A model generated the notes under the pieces. That model saw only the letters and a program-made list of their open reading frames with translations, was not told where the DNA came from and did not search any database. From positions 1-14,937 of the forward strand of contig DRHD01000175.1 of NCBI GenBank assembly GCA_011049795.1: a stretch of DNA of 14,937 nt, read 5' to 3'. The stretch comes from Porticoccus sp. (GTDB lineage: Bacteria > Pseudomonadota > Gammaproteobacteria > Pseudomonadales > Porticoccaceae). The translations under genes were made by a program, and so were the position numbers. How positions within the stretch are numbered: the first letter of the stretch is position 1; each line of letters opens with the position of its first letter. Positions 1 through 6,226 of the stretch are shown piece by piece.

Positions 1-1
1 C

Positions 2-352
2 TACAGTAATGCCTACAGCCAGCTGAAGGCGGGTAAGATCCCAGAGTCCATTGTTCTTTTTAAAGAGCACAATGCCAAATACCCCAATGGAAAATATGTA
101 GCAAATTCCCATTACTGGCTGGGAGAGATTTATGTGTTACAGGGGCAGTTAGAGCTGGCTCGTCAGTCTTTCTCGACGGTAGTTGATAATTACCCAGCTC
201 ATCGCAAGGCATCAGATTCGACCTTCAAGTTGGGGCAGGGCTATTATCTCCTTGGTGATAAAGCCAAGGCCAAGCCGCTGTTGGAAAAGTCTGCTAGTGG
301 TAATGACAATGCGGCGAGATTGGCGAAAAATTATCTCGAGGAGAACTTTTAG
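2..352 (+). CDS. cpoB: Tol-Pal system protein CpoB (YbgF), C-terminal part
   Basis: The reading frame is open from the left edge of the window to a TAG at 350-352, giving the last 116 residues of a protein whose start lies outside. The visible part consists of tetratricopeptide-like helix pairs, recognisable in stretches such as SNAYSQLKAGKIPESIVLF, HYWLGEIYVLQGQLELARQ and TFKLGQGYYLLGDKAKAKPLL, ending in KNYLEENF. This is the C-terminal TPR domain of CpoB, the periplasmic protein that in E. coli links the Tol-Pal machine to septal peptidoglycan synthesis by PBP1B. The following order (queE, queC, tRNA-Lys, nadA) agrees with the usual position of cpoB at the end of a tol-pal cluster, which would lie to the left. 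The N-terminal coiled coil and signal peptide cannot be seen. A generic TPR protein is the only serious alternative. Confidence 0.88.
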   Translation, partial: YSNAYSQLKAGKIPESIVLFKEHNAKYPNGKYVANSHYWLGEIYVLQGQLELARQSFSTVVDNYPAHRKASDSTFKLGQGYYLLGDKAKAKPLLEKSASGNDNAARLAKNYLEENF

Positions 353-361
353 CGCTGACGC

Positions 362-421
362 TCTTTAGTACGATGCTTTTTAAAACTACATTTTCTAAAG
401 CTACATTCTTTAAAGCTAGAG
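362..421 (+). repeat. Imperfect 15-bp tandem repeat, three clear units plus one degenerate unit
   Basis: Units at 377-391 (TTTTTAAAACTACAT), 392-406 (TTTCTAAAGCTACAT) and 407-421 (TCTTTAAAGCTAGAG) follow each other in exact 15-bp register and share a core of the form TAAA(A/G)CTA. The 15 bases before them (362-376) match the third unit at about 8 of 15 positions and may be a decayed fourth copy. The array is non-coding, lies just after the cpoB stop codon and runs directly into the terminator hairpin. Confidence 0.6.
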
Positions 422-422
422 T

Positions 423-440
423 CCCGAAGATCGGGTTTTT
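423..440 (+). terminator. Rho-independent terminator after cpoB
   Basis: A five-base-pair stem, CCCGA (423-427) with TCGGG (431-435), closes a three-base loop and is followed at once by five T residues (436-440). It is short but has the right layout, and probably ends transcription of the tol-pal-cpoB operon before queE. Confidence 0.6.
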
Positions 441-446
441 CGGTTA

Positions 447-472
447 AACTGCGCGGTTTCCGCTGTTCAGTT
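447..472 (+). other. Two-tier hairpin just upstream of queE
   Basis: AACTG (447-451) can pair with CAGTT (468-472), enclosing a second stem GCGG (453-456) with CCGC (460-463) and a TTT loop. The structure ends eight bases before the queE start codon, in the place where a Shine-Dalgarno sequence would be expected but is not evident. It does not resemble a preQ1 riboswitch that I can recognise. It may affect translation of queE or simply be chance pairing. Confidence 0.3.
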
Positions 473-480
473 ACTGCCCT

Positions 481-1131
481 ATGGATCAAACAACCCTCCG
501 CATCACTGAAATTTTTTATTCTCTGCAAGGAGAATCTTCTACTGTGGGCCTGCCTACGGTCTTTGTTCGGTTAACGGGTTGTCCCCTACGTTGTCATTAC
601 TGTGATACTGAATATGCCTTTTACGGTGGCGAGCGCCAATCGCTCTCTGATGTACTGGATAAGGTCGCCAGTTTTCAGCCCAATCAAGTTTGCGTGACGG
701 GTGGGGAGCCCTTGGCACAAAAGGCCTGTATTCCCTTGTTGAAGGCGCTTTGTGATCAGGGGTATCAGGTGTCTCTTGAAACATCGGGTGCACTCTCCGT
801 TGAGGATGTGGACTCCCGAGTTGTTAAAGTGCTGGATTTAAAAACCCCGGCTTCGGGCGAGGCGGGTCGCAACCTTTATGAGAATATGGCCTACCTCCAG
901 TCTGACGATCAGGTTAAATTTGTCATCTGCGATCGACAGGATTACGAGTGGGCCAGGTTAAAAATGGAAGAATTGAAGCTTGCTGATAAAGTGGAAAATA
1001 TTTTGTTTTCTCCCAGTGTTGGCCAGCAGAATGCCACTGAGCTGGCGGATTGGATATTGGCAGACCATCTGCAAGTGCGATTTCAGCTCCAGATGCACAA
1101 GATGCTTTGGAACGATGAGCCTGGGCACTGA
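481..1131 (+). CDS. queE: 7-carboxy-7-deazaguanine synthase QueE (radical SAM)
   Basis: QueE converts 6-carboxy-5,6,7,8-tetrahydropterin into 7-carboxy-7-deazaguanine, the ring-contracting step on the way to preQ0 and queuosine, using a 4Fe-4S cluster and S-adenosylmethionine. The 216-residue product has the usual family length. Near the N-terminus it carries FYSLQGESS, then the radical-SAM cysteines C34, C38 and C41 in a CX3CX2C pattern (TGCPLRCHYC), and the SAM-contacting motif VTGGEPL at about 72-78. The ATG at 481 fits the family N-terminus (MDQTTLRITEIFYSLQGE), although no clear ribosome binding site precedes it. queC starts only 30 bases after the stop, so the two are probably co-transcribed, and they act in consecutive steps of the same pathway. 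Confidence 0.96.
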   Translation: MDQTTLRITEIFYSLQGESSTVGLPTVFVRLTGCPLRCHYCDTEYAFYGGERQSLSDVLDKVASFQPNQVCVTGGEPLAQKACIPLLKALCDQGYQVSLETSGALSVEDVDSRVVKVLDLKTPASGEAGRNLYENMAYLQSDDQVKFVICDRQDYEWARLKMEELKLADKVENILFSPSVGQQNATELADWILADHLQVRFQLQMHKMLWNDEPGH

Positions 1132-1161
1132 AATGGCCACGGATACGCTATGAGAGGCCCT

Positions 1162-1851
1162 ATGAGCACATCTGATAAGAAAGCTGTGATACTCGTGTCT
1201 GGTGGCCTTGATTCCACCACAGTGTTAGCCATGGCGCGAGAACAAGGGTTTAGGTGTTATACCCTCAGTTTTGATTATGGTCAGCGCGCTCATGCTGAGC
1301 TGGCGGCTGCCCGGCGATGTTCAGCACTCATGGGTGCAGAAGAGCACAAAGAGGTGGTTCTTGATCTGAGGACCATTGGTGGGTCAGCATTGACCGATGA
1401 CAAGATCGACGTACCGGAAGAGGAAACGACTGGAATCCCCGTCACCTACGTTCCGGCGCGCAACACGGTATTTCTTTCCATAGCCCTTGGTTGGGCTGAA
1501 GTGCTGGGTGCTCAAGACATTTTTATTGGTGTGAATGCAGTGGATTATTCGGGTTATCCCGATTGTCGCCCCGAATATATCGATGCCTTTGAAAAAATGG
1601 CCAACCTTGCTACCAAGTCGGGTGTTGAAGGCCATTACATTAGAATCAATAAGCCACTGATCAATTTAACCAAGGCCGATATTATTCGCCAGGGTGTAGC
1701 CATTGGTGTGGACTACGTTCAAACGGTGTCTTGTTATCAGGCTGCAGAGGACGGACTTGCCTGCGGTAAGTGCGATAGTTGCCGCCTCAGAAAACTCGGA
1801 TTTGAGCAGGCGGGCCTTGAGGACCCCACACGTTATATTGCCGTTAAATAA
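1162..1851 (+). CDS. queC: 7-cyano-7-deazaguanine synthase QueC
   Basis: QueC uses ATP and ammonia to turn 7-carboxy-7-deazaguanine into the nitrile preQ0. The protein opens with the PP-loop ATP-pyrophosphatase motif SGGLDS (residues 13-18), followed by FDYGQR and [12 protein letters not shown], all typical of the family. Near the C-terminus four cysteines (about 191, 201, 204 and 207, in [17 protein letters not shown]) form the structural zinc site. I chose the ATG at 1162 because AGAGG at 1153-1157 lies four bases ahead of it and because related proteins begin close to DKKAVILLSGG. An in-frame ATG at 1150 would add four residues (MRGP) but has no ribosome binding site. With 229 residues it has normal length. 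The gene is probably the second of a queE-queC unit; no terminator is visible before the tRNA. Confidence 0.96.
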   Translation: MSTSDKKAVILVSGGLDSTTVLAMAREQGFRCYTLSFDYGQRAHAELAAARRCSALMGAEEHKEVVLDLRTIGGSALTDDKIDVPEEETTGIPVTYVPARNTVFLSIALGWAEVLGAQDIFIGVNAVDYSGYPDCRPEYIDAFEKMANLATKSGVEGHYIRINKPLINLTKADIIRQGVAIGVDYVQTVSCYQAAEDGLACGKCDSCRLRKLGFEQAGLEDPTRYIAVK

Positions 1852-1855
1852 ACAC

Positions 1856-1883
1856 TTGATTTTTGGTCGGCCATAAGTAAGAT
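1856..1883 (+). promoter_or_regulatory. Predicted sigma-70 promoter of tRNA-Lys
   Basis: TTGATT (1856-1861) and TAAGAT (1878-1883) are separated by 16 bases. The -10 is followed by a GC-rich discriminator (ATGCGCC), a feature of stringently controlled stable-RNA promoters. Transcription would start near 1890, a few bases before the mature tRNA. The tRNA could also be read through from queC. Confidence 0.5.
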
Positions 1884-1898
1884 ATGCGCCTCTTCTGA

Positions 1899-1974
1899 GG
1901 GCCGTTAGCTCAGTTGGTAGAGCAGTTGGCTTTTAACCAATTGGTCGCGCGTTCGAATCGCGCACGGCCCACCA
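1899..1974 (+). tRNA. tRNA-Lys (anticodon UUU)
   Basis: The 76 bases fold as a complete cloverleaf. The acceptor stem is GGGCCGT (1899-1905) with ACGGCCC (1964-1970). The D stem is GCTC/GAGC around AGTTGGTA. The anticodon stem is 1925-1929 with 1937-1941, with loop CTTTTAA placing TTT at 1932-1934. The variable loop is TGGTC, and the T stem GCGCG/CGCGC encloses TTCGAAT. The discriminator is A1971 and the CCA end (1972-1974) is encoded in the DNA. Position between the cpoB region and nadA matches the tRNA-Lys site known from E. coli and Pseudomonas. Confidence 0.98.
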
Positions 1975-1981
1975 TTACACT

Positions 1982-2011
1982 AAAAAAACCGTCCATTTGG
2001 ACGGTTTTTTT
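1982..2011 (+). terminator. Strong rho-independent terminator after tRNA-Lys
   Basis: CCGTCC (1989-1994) pairs with GGACGG (1999-2004) around the loop ATTT. The stem is flanked by seven A on the left and seven T on the right, so it can be extended by A-T pairs and could work in both directions. It lies eight bases after the CCA end of the tRNA. Confidence 0.93.
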
Positions 2012-2275
2012 ATGGGTGTTGTCTTTAGCTGGATGAGAGCCAGTGAAGCTGTTCGAGCCGAGCGGCGTAGCCGCAAGACAACGCCGCATTTATACGGTGA
2101 CCCGAAGGGCGAGTGATGCGCGCGAGTAGTCCGGCACGCTCCACCATTGTCTATATAAAACAATAACCTGGATAGCTCCCGAGAGGGCGCTTGCGCCGCA
2201 ATGTTTATGGGTTGTCGGCTTGGCTGTCAGGATATGTTAAAATCGGAAAGAACACGTATTACCAACACATGAATT
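2012..2275 (+). other. Structured non-coding interval between tRNA-Lys and nadA
   Basis: No convincing gene lies in these 264 bases. Bases 2015-2025 (GGTGTTGTCTT) can pair with 2075-2085 (AAGACAACGCC) as an 11-pair stem with one G-T wobble. Inside are CTGG/CCAG (2029-2032 with 2040-2043) and GCGGC/GCCGC (2062-2066 with 2070-2074). Small hairpins follow: CCC-GAA-GGG at 2101-2109, CCC-GAGA-GGG at 2178-2187 and GGCG/CGCC at 2186-2197. The stretch 2119-2146 ends in CTCCACCA and recalls a tRNA 3' end, but no cloverleaf can be drawn. TTTATGGGT plus a TTGTC-like sequence occurs at 2009-2023 and again at 2204-2216. The interval could be a decayed tRNA-cluster remnant, a repeat-family element or the nadA leader. 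Confidence 0.45.
2235..2243 (+). promoter_or_regulatory. Possible extended -10 promoter element of nadA
   Basis: TGT directly followed by TAAAAT (2238-2243) reads as an extended -10 element about 33 bases before the nadA start. No well-spaced -35 box is present: TTGGCT at 2220-2225 is too close, and TTGTCG at 2212-2217 gives a 20-base spacer. The call rests on the -10 alone. Confidence 0.35.
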
Positions 2276-3358
2276 ATGACTCAATCCTCTAAGCTACACA
2301 TCGCCGAAGAACCCGCACATCAGGCATTGGTCGAGCGTTATCTAGACCAAATTCATGATGAGCCAAAATACACGCCTGAAGAAGAGGCTGTATACAAGGC
2401 TCGTATCAAGCAGCTGCTTGAAGAAAAGAATGCCGTTATTGTGGCCCACTACTACACCGACCCGATTATTCAGCAGTTAGCTGAAGAGACGGGAGGAATT
2501 GTTTCGGATTCTCTTGAAATGGCACGATTTGGTAATAGTCACTCTGCTTCTACACTGATGGTGGCAGGGGTGAAGTTTATGGGCGAGACTGCCAAGATTC
2601 TAACACCAGAAAAAACGGTTTTGATGCCAACGTTGGAGGCGACCTGCTCTCTTGATCTTGGTTGTCCCGTTGACGAGTTTAGTGCTTTTTGTGATCAACA
2701 TCCTGACCGTACAGTGGTGGTTTATGCAAACACCTCGGCAGCAGTCAAAGCTCGTGCAGATTGGGTGGTCACTTCGAGTATTGCTCTGGATGTTGTCGAT
2801 TATCTCGATAGTTGTGGTGAAAAAATCCTCTGGGCACCGGATAAATATCTGGGTAGTTATGTTCAGAAAAAGACCGGTGCCGATATGCTTCTGTGGGATG
2901 GGAGCTGTATTGTGCACGAGGAGTTTAAATCACAGGGAGTCGCTTTCCTGAAGGCAGTTTACCCCGATGCTGCAGTGCTGGTTCATCCCGAATCTCCTGA
3001 CGCGATGGTTGAAATTGCTGATGCTGTAGGTTCAACTTCACAGCTGATTAAAGCGGCACAAACACTGCCTAATCAGCAAATGATTGTGGCAACGGATATC
3101 GGCATCTTTTACAAAATGCAGCAAGCGGCACCAGATAAAGAACTGATGATTGCGCCCACTGCGGGTGAAGGTGCGACTTGCCGAAGCTGCGCAAGCTGTC
3201 CATGGATGGGGATGAATCACTTGAAAAATCTGATGGAAACACTGGAACAAGGTTCTAATGAAATCCATGTGGATCCAGCGGTAAGCAAGCAGGCTATGGT
3301 GTCACTACAGCGAATGCTGGAATTTCGTGAATTACAGTTATCAGCTGATCTGGCTTGA
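2276..3358 (+). CDS. nadA: Quinolinate synthase NadA
   Basis: NadA condenses iminoaspartate with dihydroxyacetone phosphate to give quinolinate, the precursor of NAD, using an oxygen-sensitive 4Fe-4S cluster. The 360-residue product is slightly longer than the E. coli enzyme, mainly through its N-terminal leader. Characteristic segments are [72 protein letters not shown] and [19 protein letters not shown]. By comparison with E. coli, C124, C211 and C308 are the cluster ligands, and C302/C305 complete the CXXCXXC motif that can form a disulfide. The ATG at 2276 has no strong ribosome binding site; the ATG at 2269 is out of frame. The gene appears to be a single-gene unit facing the protease gene tail to tail. 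Confidence 0.97.
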   Translation: MTQSSKLHIAEEPAHQALVERYLDQIHDEPKYTPEEEAVYKARIKQLLEEKNAVIVAHYYTDPIIQQLAEETGGIVSDSLEMARFGNSHSASTLMVAGVKFMGETAKILTPEKTVLMPTLEATCSLDLGCPVDEFSAFCDQHPDRTVVVYANTSAAVKARADWVVTSSIALDVVDYLDSCGEKILWAPDKYLGSYVQKKTGADMLLWDGSCIVHEEFKSQGVAFLKAVYPDAAVLVHPESPDAMVEIADAVGSTSQLIKAAQTLPNQQMIVATDIGIFYKMQQAAPDKELMIAPTAGEGATCRSCASCPWMGMNHLKNLMETLEQGSNEIHVDPAVSKQAMVSLQRMLEFRELQLSADLA

Positions 3359-3432
3359 GAGGATTTCCTTTAGGGGAGCTTCTTAGAGGTTCTCCGTGTT
3401 TTTGGCAGTTAGTTAGCAGTTAGCCCCGTCAT

Positions 3433-4896
3433 TTATTTCATGAGGTTATTCAGTTTCTTTTCTAGGGAGGCTAAGTCTCTTAGCTTTTGGTCAGTGATGG
3501 CTGTTTGCTTGTAGTCATGAACCTGTAATTTTCGAGCATACCCAAGTTGATCTCGCGCCTGTCCGAAGACACCATTAAGAATAAAGTATTGGGCTCGGGC
3601 CATATGAACCCCGGATATATTGCCAGCCAGACCACGTACCTCGGCCAGATCGTACCAGACAAGAGGTAACTTTGGGTGGGTTTGAGTCAGGTCGGTCAGA
3701 ATGACCTCTGATTCATAGAAACGATTGGCTTTTAGGTAGGTTTCAGCCAGAGACATTTTGAGAGGGTAGCTGCTTGGGTGATATTGCAGGAGCCTTATTG
3801 TCTTCGTGATGGCAAAGTCAAACTTCTTTTCAGCACGGTCTATCTCTATATCTGCCAATAGATAGGTCAGCCGATCTGGTGATTTTTTTAATAAGTTTCT
3901 CAGATTGCTTCGTGCGGTTGAATAATCACCCAGCATGGTATGGATTAATACCAGTCCATATTGGGCCGCTTCTTTATTGAGGCTATTCCCATTTAGTTCA
4001 TGCTCAAAGCGATTCAAAGAAACGCTAGGACTTTTATCGATGGCGATTAATGAGCGGATTCGCATCAGATGATATTCGATATTGTCCAGGTACTGTTTGG
4101 GGGGGTACTGGCGTGCACGGTTTCTGGCGTCAGCCACCCGGTTTTCAGTCAGTGGGTGGGTGAGCATAAATTCTGGGGGTTTGTTGCCCGCGTAGCGGGT
4201 GGCTTGAAGCATTTGGTCAAACATTCCTGACATTGCATTTGGATCCATGCCTGCTGCGCCCATGGTTTTGAGACCGATGCGATCCGCTTCTTGCTCATTC
4301 TGACGGCTGTAGTGGAGCGTGCGCCCCTGGCTTGCCGCCATCGTTCCAGTCATTGCTGCCATGCCCGCATCACCACCTACGGTAACCGCTAAGACCAGGG
4401 CACCCAACATTCCTGCCATAGTGGCAGTTGAGTTTCTTTTCTGTGTTTCTACCCTGCGAGCGAAGTGTCGCTGGCTTAAGTGAGCGATTTCGTGAGACAG
4501 CACTGAAGACAATTGAGCTTCGGATTTTGCATAGTTGAACAGGCCGGTATTAACACCAATGACCCCTCCGGGTACAGCGAAGGCATTCATTGAGGCGTCG
4601 TCGATGACGATAAGATCAAGTCTATGATCCTGTAGCTCGCTATACTCGGCCAGTTTATAAATGAGATGTTCCAGATAGTCATACAGTACGGTGTCGTCGG
4701 ACTCTTTCATTCGGCCGCGATAGGCCATTAGCCATGCTCGGCCGAGCTCGTATTCTTGTTGCTGAGAAATAACACTGGAGGTGCCACCTCCAAACGATGG
4801 CAGCTTAATATCGGCGCTATGAGTTGGAACCGTTAGCATGGCAATAGCTACGGCTGTTAGGGTGAAGCGGTTCAAACATTTAAGAAACACTGTCAA
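3433..4896 (-). CDS. bepA: BepA/YfgC-type periplasmic M48 metalloprotease with TPR domain
   Basis: BepA is a zinc protease and chaperone-like factor of the periplasm that promotes LptD and BAM-dependent outer-membrane protein assembly and degrades stalled substrates. The 487-residue product matches the length of E. coli BepA. Residues 1-28 form a signal peptide ending THS-AD. The zinc motif HEIAH is at 135-139 and EQEAD at 201-205. LTHPLTENR places a histidine at 246, in the position of the regulatory His-246 of E. coli BepA. From about 300 to the end are TPR-like helix pairs. The start is a TTG at 4896, preceded at five bases by the ribosome binding site AAGGA; the first in-frame ATG is residue 20, inside the signal peptide. 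The gene is convergent with nadA and divergent from perM. Confidence 0.93.
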   Translation of the reverse strand: MTVFLKCLNRFTLTAVAIAMLTVPTHSADIKLPSFGGGTSSVISQQQEYELGRAWLMAYRGRMKESDDTVLYDYLEHLIYKLAEYSELQDHRLDLIVIDDASMNAFAVPGGVIGVNTGLFNYAKSEAQLSSVLSHEIAHLSQRHFARRVETQKRNSTATMAGMLGALVLAVTVGGDAGMAAMTGTMAASQGRTLHYSRQNEQEADRIGLKTMGAAGMDPNAMSGMFDQMLQATRYAGNKPPEFMLTHPLTENRVADARNRARQYPPKQYLDNIEYHLMRIRSLIAIDKSPSVSLNRFEHELNGNSLNKEAAQYGLVLIHTMLGDYSTARSNLRNLLKKSPDRLTYLLADIEIDRAEKKFDFAITKTIRLLQYHPSSYPLKMSLAETYLKANRFYESEVILTDLTQTHPKLPLVWYDLAEVRGLAGNISGVHMARAQYFILNGVFGQARDQLGYARKLQVHDYKQTAITDQKLRDLASLEKKLNNLMK

Positions 4897-4901
4897 CTAA
4901 G

Positions 4902-4906
4902 TCCTT
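4902..4906 (-). promoter_or_regulatory. Ribosome binding site that fixes the TTG start of bepA
   Basis: On the minus strand AAGGA stands five bases before TTG (4896-4894). It is the clearest Shine-Dalgarno sequence in this part of the window. With the intact signal peptide beginning at that codon, it argues that the rare TTG is the true start. Confidence 0.75.
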
Positions 4907-5024
4907 CGATATCGTGCTGTGTGAGATATGACAAGATAGTAACGTAAGTCTATGACTAAATTCATGAGAATTAGTGCATTTTTGGTTTATTAGTGTACTT
5001 GCTCAGAAAAGGTTGGCTACTGTT

Positions 5025-5064
5025 CTTGAAGCGCAGGCACGGATTACGTAACCTGCGCCTTAAG
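5025..5064. promoter_or_regulatory. Long imperfect inverted repeat in the bepA-perM intergenic region
   Basis: CTTGAAGCGCAGG (5025-5037) is mirrored by CCTGCGCCTTAAG (5052-5064) at 11 of 13 positions, including an unbroken seven-base core GCGCAGG/CCTGCGC. The 14-base centre holds the palindrome TTACGTAA (5044-5051). The repeat ends 29 bases before the perM ATG and lies about 130-170 bases upstream of bepA. It could be an operator for the divergent pair or a hairpin in the perM leader. No run of T follows, so it is not a normal terminator. Confidence 0.5.
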
Positions 5065-5093
5065 CATATGTATTGCAAGTGTTGGGGTGTGTT

Positions 5094-6164
5094 ATGTGGA
5101 AAGTGCTTGGAAGTTGGGTAGACCGCTATTTTGGTGAAGAAGAGGCTGTTCTTCTGACGTTGCTATTGGTTGTCGCCCTTGTGGTGGTGGCGACTATGGG
5201 TGAAATTTTGGCACCCTTTGTAGCGGCACTTATTTTTGCCTTTATGTTGCAAGGTGGAGTTAACCGCTTGGTAGCATGTAGGGCACCAAGATTGGTGGCG
5301 GTAACGCTCGTCTTTCTGCTATTTGTTGGTGTGTTTTTAGCTATATTAATTATCTTGTTGCCATTGATTGGTCGCCAGGCAGCCAATTTAGCGGGTGAAA
5401 TTCCGGCCATGGTCAAACATTGGCAAGATGTCTTGCTGTTACTTCCCGATCAATATCCGCATCTCATTTCAGAAGAGCAGCTAAAAGAACTCTTGGGTAA
5501 GGCCTCTCTAGAGGTGGCTGGCATGGCTAATCGACTGGTGAGCTTTTCCTTCAGTACCTTCCCAAGTCTGGTGGCCATGATGGTCTATCTGGTGTTGGTG
5601 CCCTTGTTGGTGTTTTTTATGCTCAAGGACAAGGACGAGTTATTAGAAATGATGTCTGGTTTATTGCCCCAAGAGCGCCCTGTCATGTGGCAAATTTGGC
5701 ACGAGATGAATGTGCAAGTGGCCAATTATGTACGTGGTAAAGCCATTGAAATATTGTTGGTAGGTTTTGTGAGCTATGCAGCCTTTTTGATTATGGGGCT
5801 GAACTATGCGGCACTCCTGGCCTTGTTGGTGGGGTTGTCGGTGGTCATTCCCTATATCGGAGCTGTGGTCGTCACTATTCCGGTGACTGTTGTTGCCTAT
5901 TTTCAGTGGGGCTGGGGAGGCGACTTGTTTTGGTTGGTGATGATTTACGGAATTATTCAGGGATTGGACGGTAATGTTCTGGTCCCACTGTTGTTTTCAG
6001 AGGCTGTGAACCTGCACCCCATTGCCATTATTCTTGCTGTATTGGTATTCGGTGGCCTTTGGGGTTTCTGGGGTATATTTTTTGCGATCCCTTTGGCAAC
6101 TCTGGTGAAAGCACTTTATAACGCCTGGCCGAGAACTGATTTATCTAACTCGGTGTCCGAGTAG
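5094..6164 (+). CDS. perM: AI-2E/PerM family inner-membrane transporter
   Basis: The 356-residue product is a polytopic membrane protein of the AI-2E transporter (UPF0118/PerM) family. Hydrophobic segments lie at roughly 19-55 (two spans), 66-93, 157-176, 219-236, 238-270, 277-290 and 308-340, with a hydrophilic, probably extramembrane region between about 95 and 155. Family signatures are FFMLKDKDELL, NYVRGKAIE, PYIGAVVVTIPV and QGLDGNVLVPLLFSEAVNLHP. Function varies: some members export autoinducer-2 or move ions, and the substrate of the PerM branch is not settled. I chose the ATG at 5094 (MWKVLGSWVDRYFG), with GGGGTG shortly upstream, over an in-frame TTG at 5073. A perM-type gene divergent from bepA is also found in E. 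coli (yfgO-yfgC). Confidence 0.85.
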   Translation: MWKVLGSWVDRYFGEEEAVLLTLLLVVALVVVATMGEILAPFVAALIFAFMLQGGVNRLVACRAPRLVAVTLVFLLFVGVFLAILIILLPLIGRQAANLAGEIPAMVKHWQDVLLLLPDQYPHLISEEQLKELLGKASLEVAGMANRLVSFSFSTFPSLVAMMVYLVLVPLLVFFMLKDKDELLEMMSGLLPQERPVMWQIWHEMNVQVANYVRGKAIEILLVGFVSYAAFLIMGLNYAALLALLVGLSVVIPYIGAVVVTIPVTVVAYFQWGWGGDLFWLVMIYGIIQGLDGNVLVPLLFSEAVNLHPIAIILAVLVFGGLWGFWGIFFAIPLATLVKALYNAWPRTDLSNSVSE

Positions 6165-6226
6165 ATCTATAACGTTTTATAAAAAAAGTTCTATAAAGTA
6201 ATCCTACCAATAAAAAACGGAACCTC

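Noticed and set aside
546..553. Asparagine in place of aspartate in the AceF motif DHRVVNGAD (residue 550), considered as a damaged active site
   Set aside because: Coordinates here are protein residues of AceF (gene 12128-13849). Asparagine at this place is normal in Pseudomonas and Azotobacter E2p enzymes, so it is a lineage trait rather than a defect.
1975..2163. 62-codon minus-strand open frame between tRNA-Lys and nadA
   Set aside because: It spans the terminator and the structured interval; the pairing pattern explains this DNA better than coding does.
3359..3432. Direct repeat GCAGTTAG-TTA-GCAGTTAG near 3405-3423 and a weak GGAG/CTCC stem between nadA and bepA
   Set aside because: Too short and too weakly paired to call a terminator or a repeat element for the convergent pair.
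6148..6162. Hairpin ACTCGG-TGT-CCGAGT at the end of perM, considered as a terminator
   Set aside because: The stem includes the stop codon and no T run follows; the next T-rich bases are about ten bases away and interrupted.
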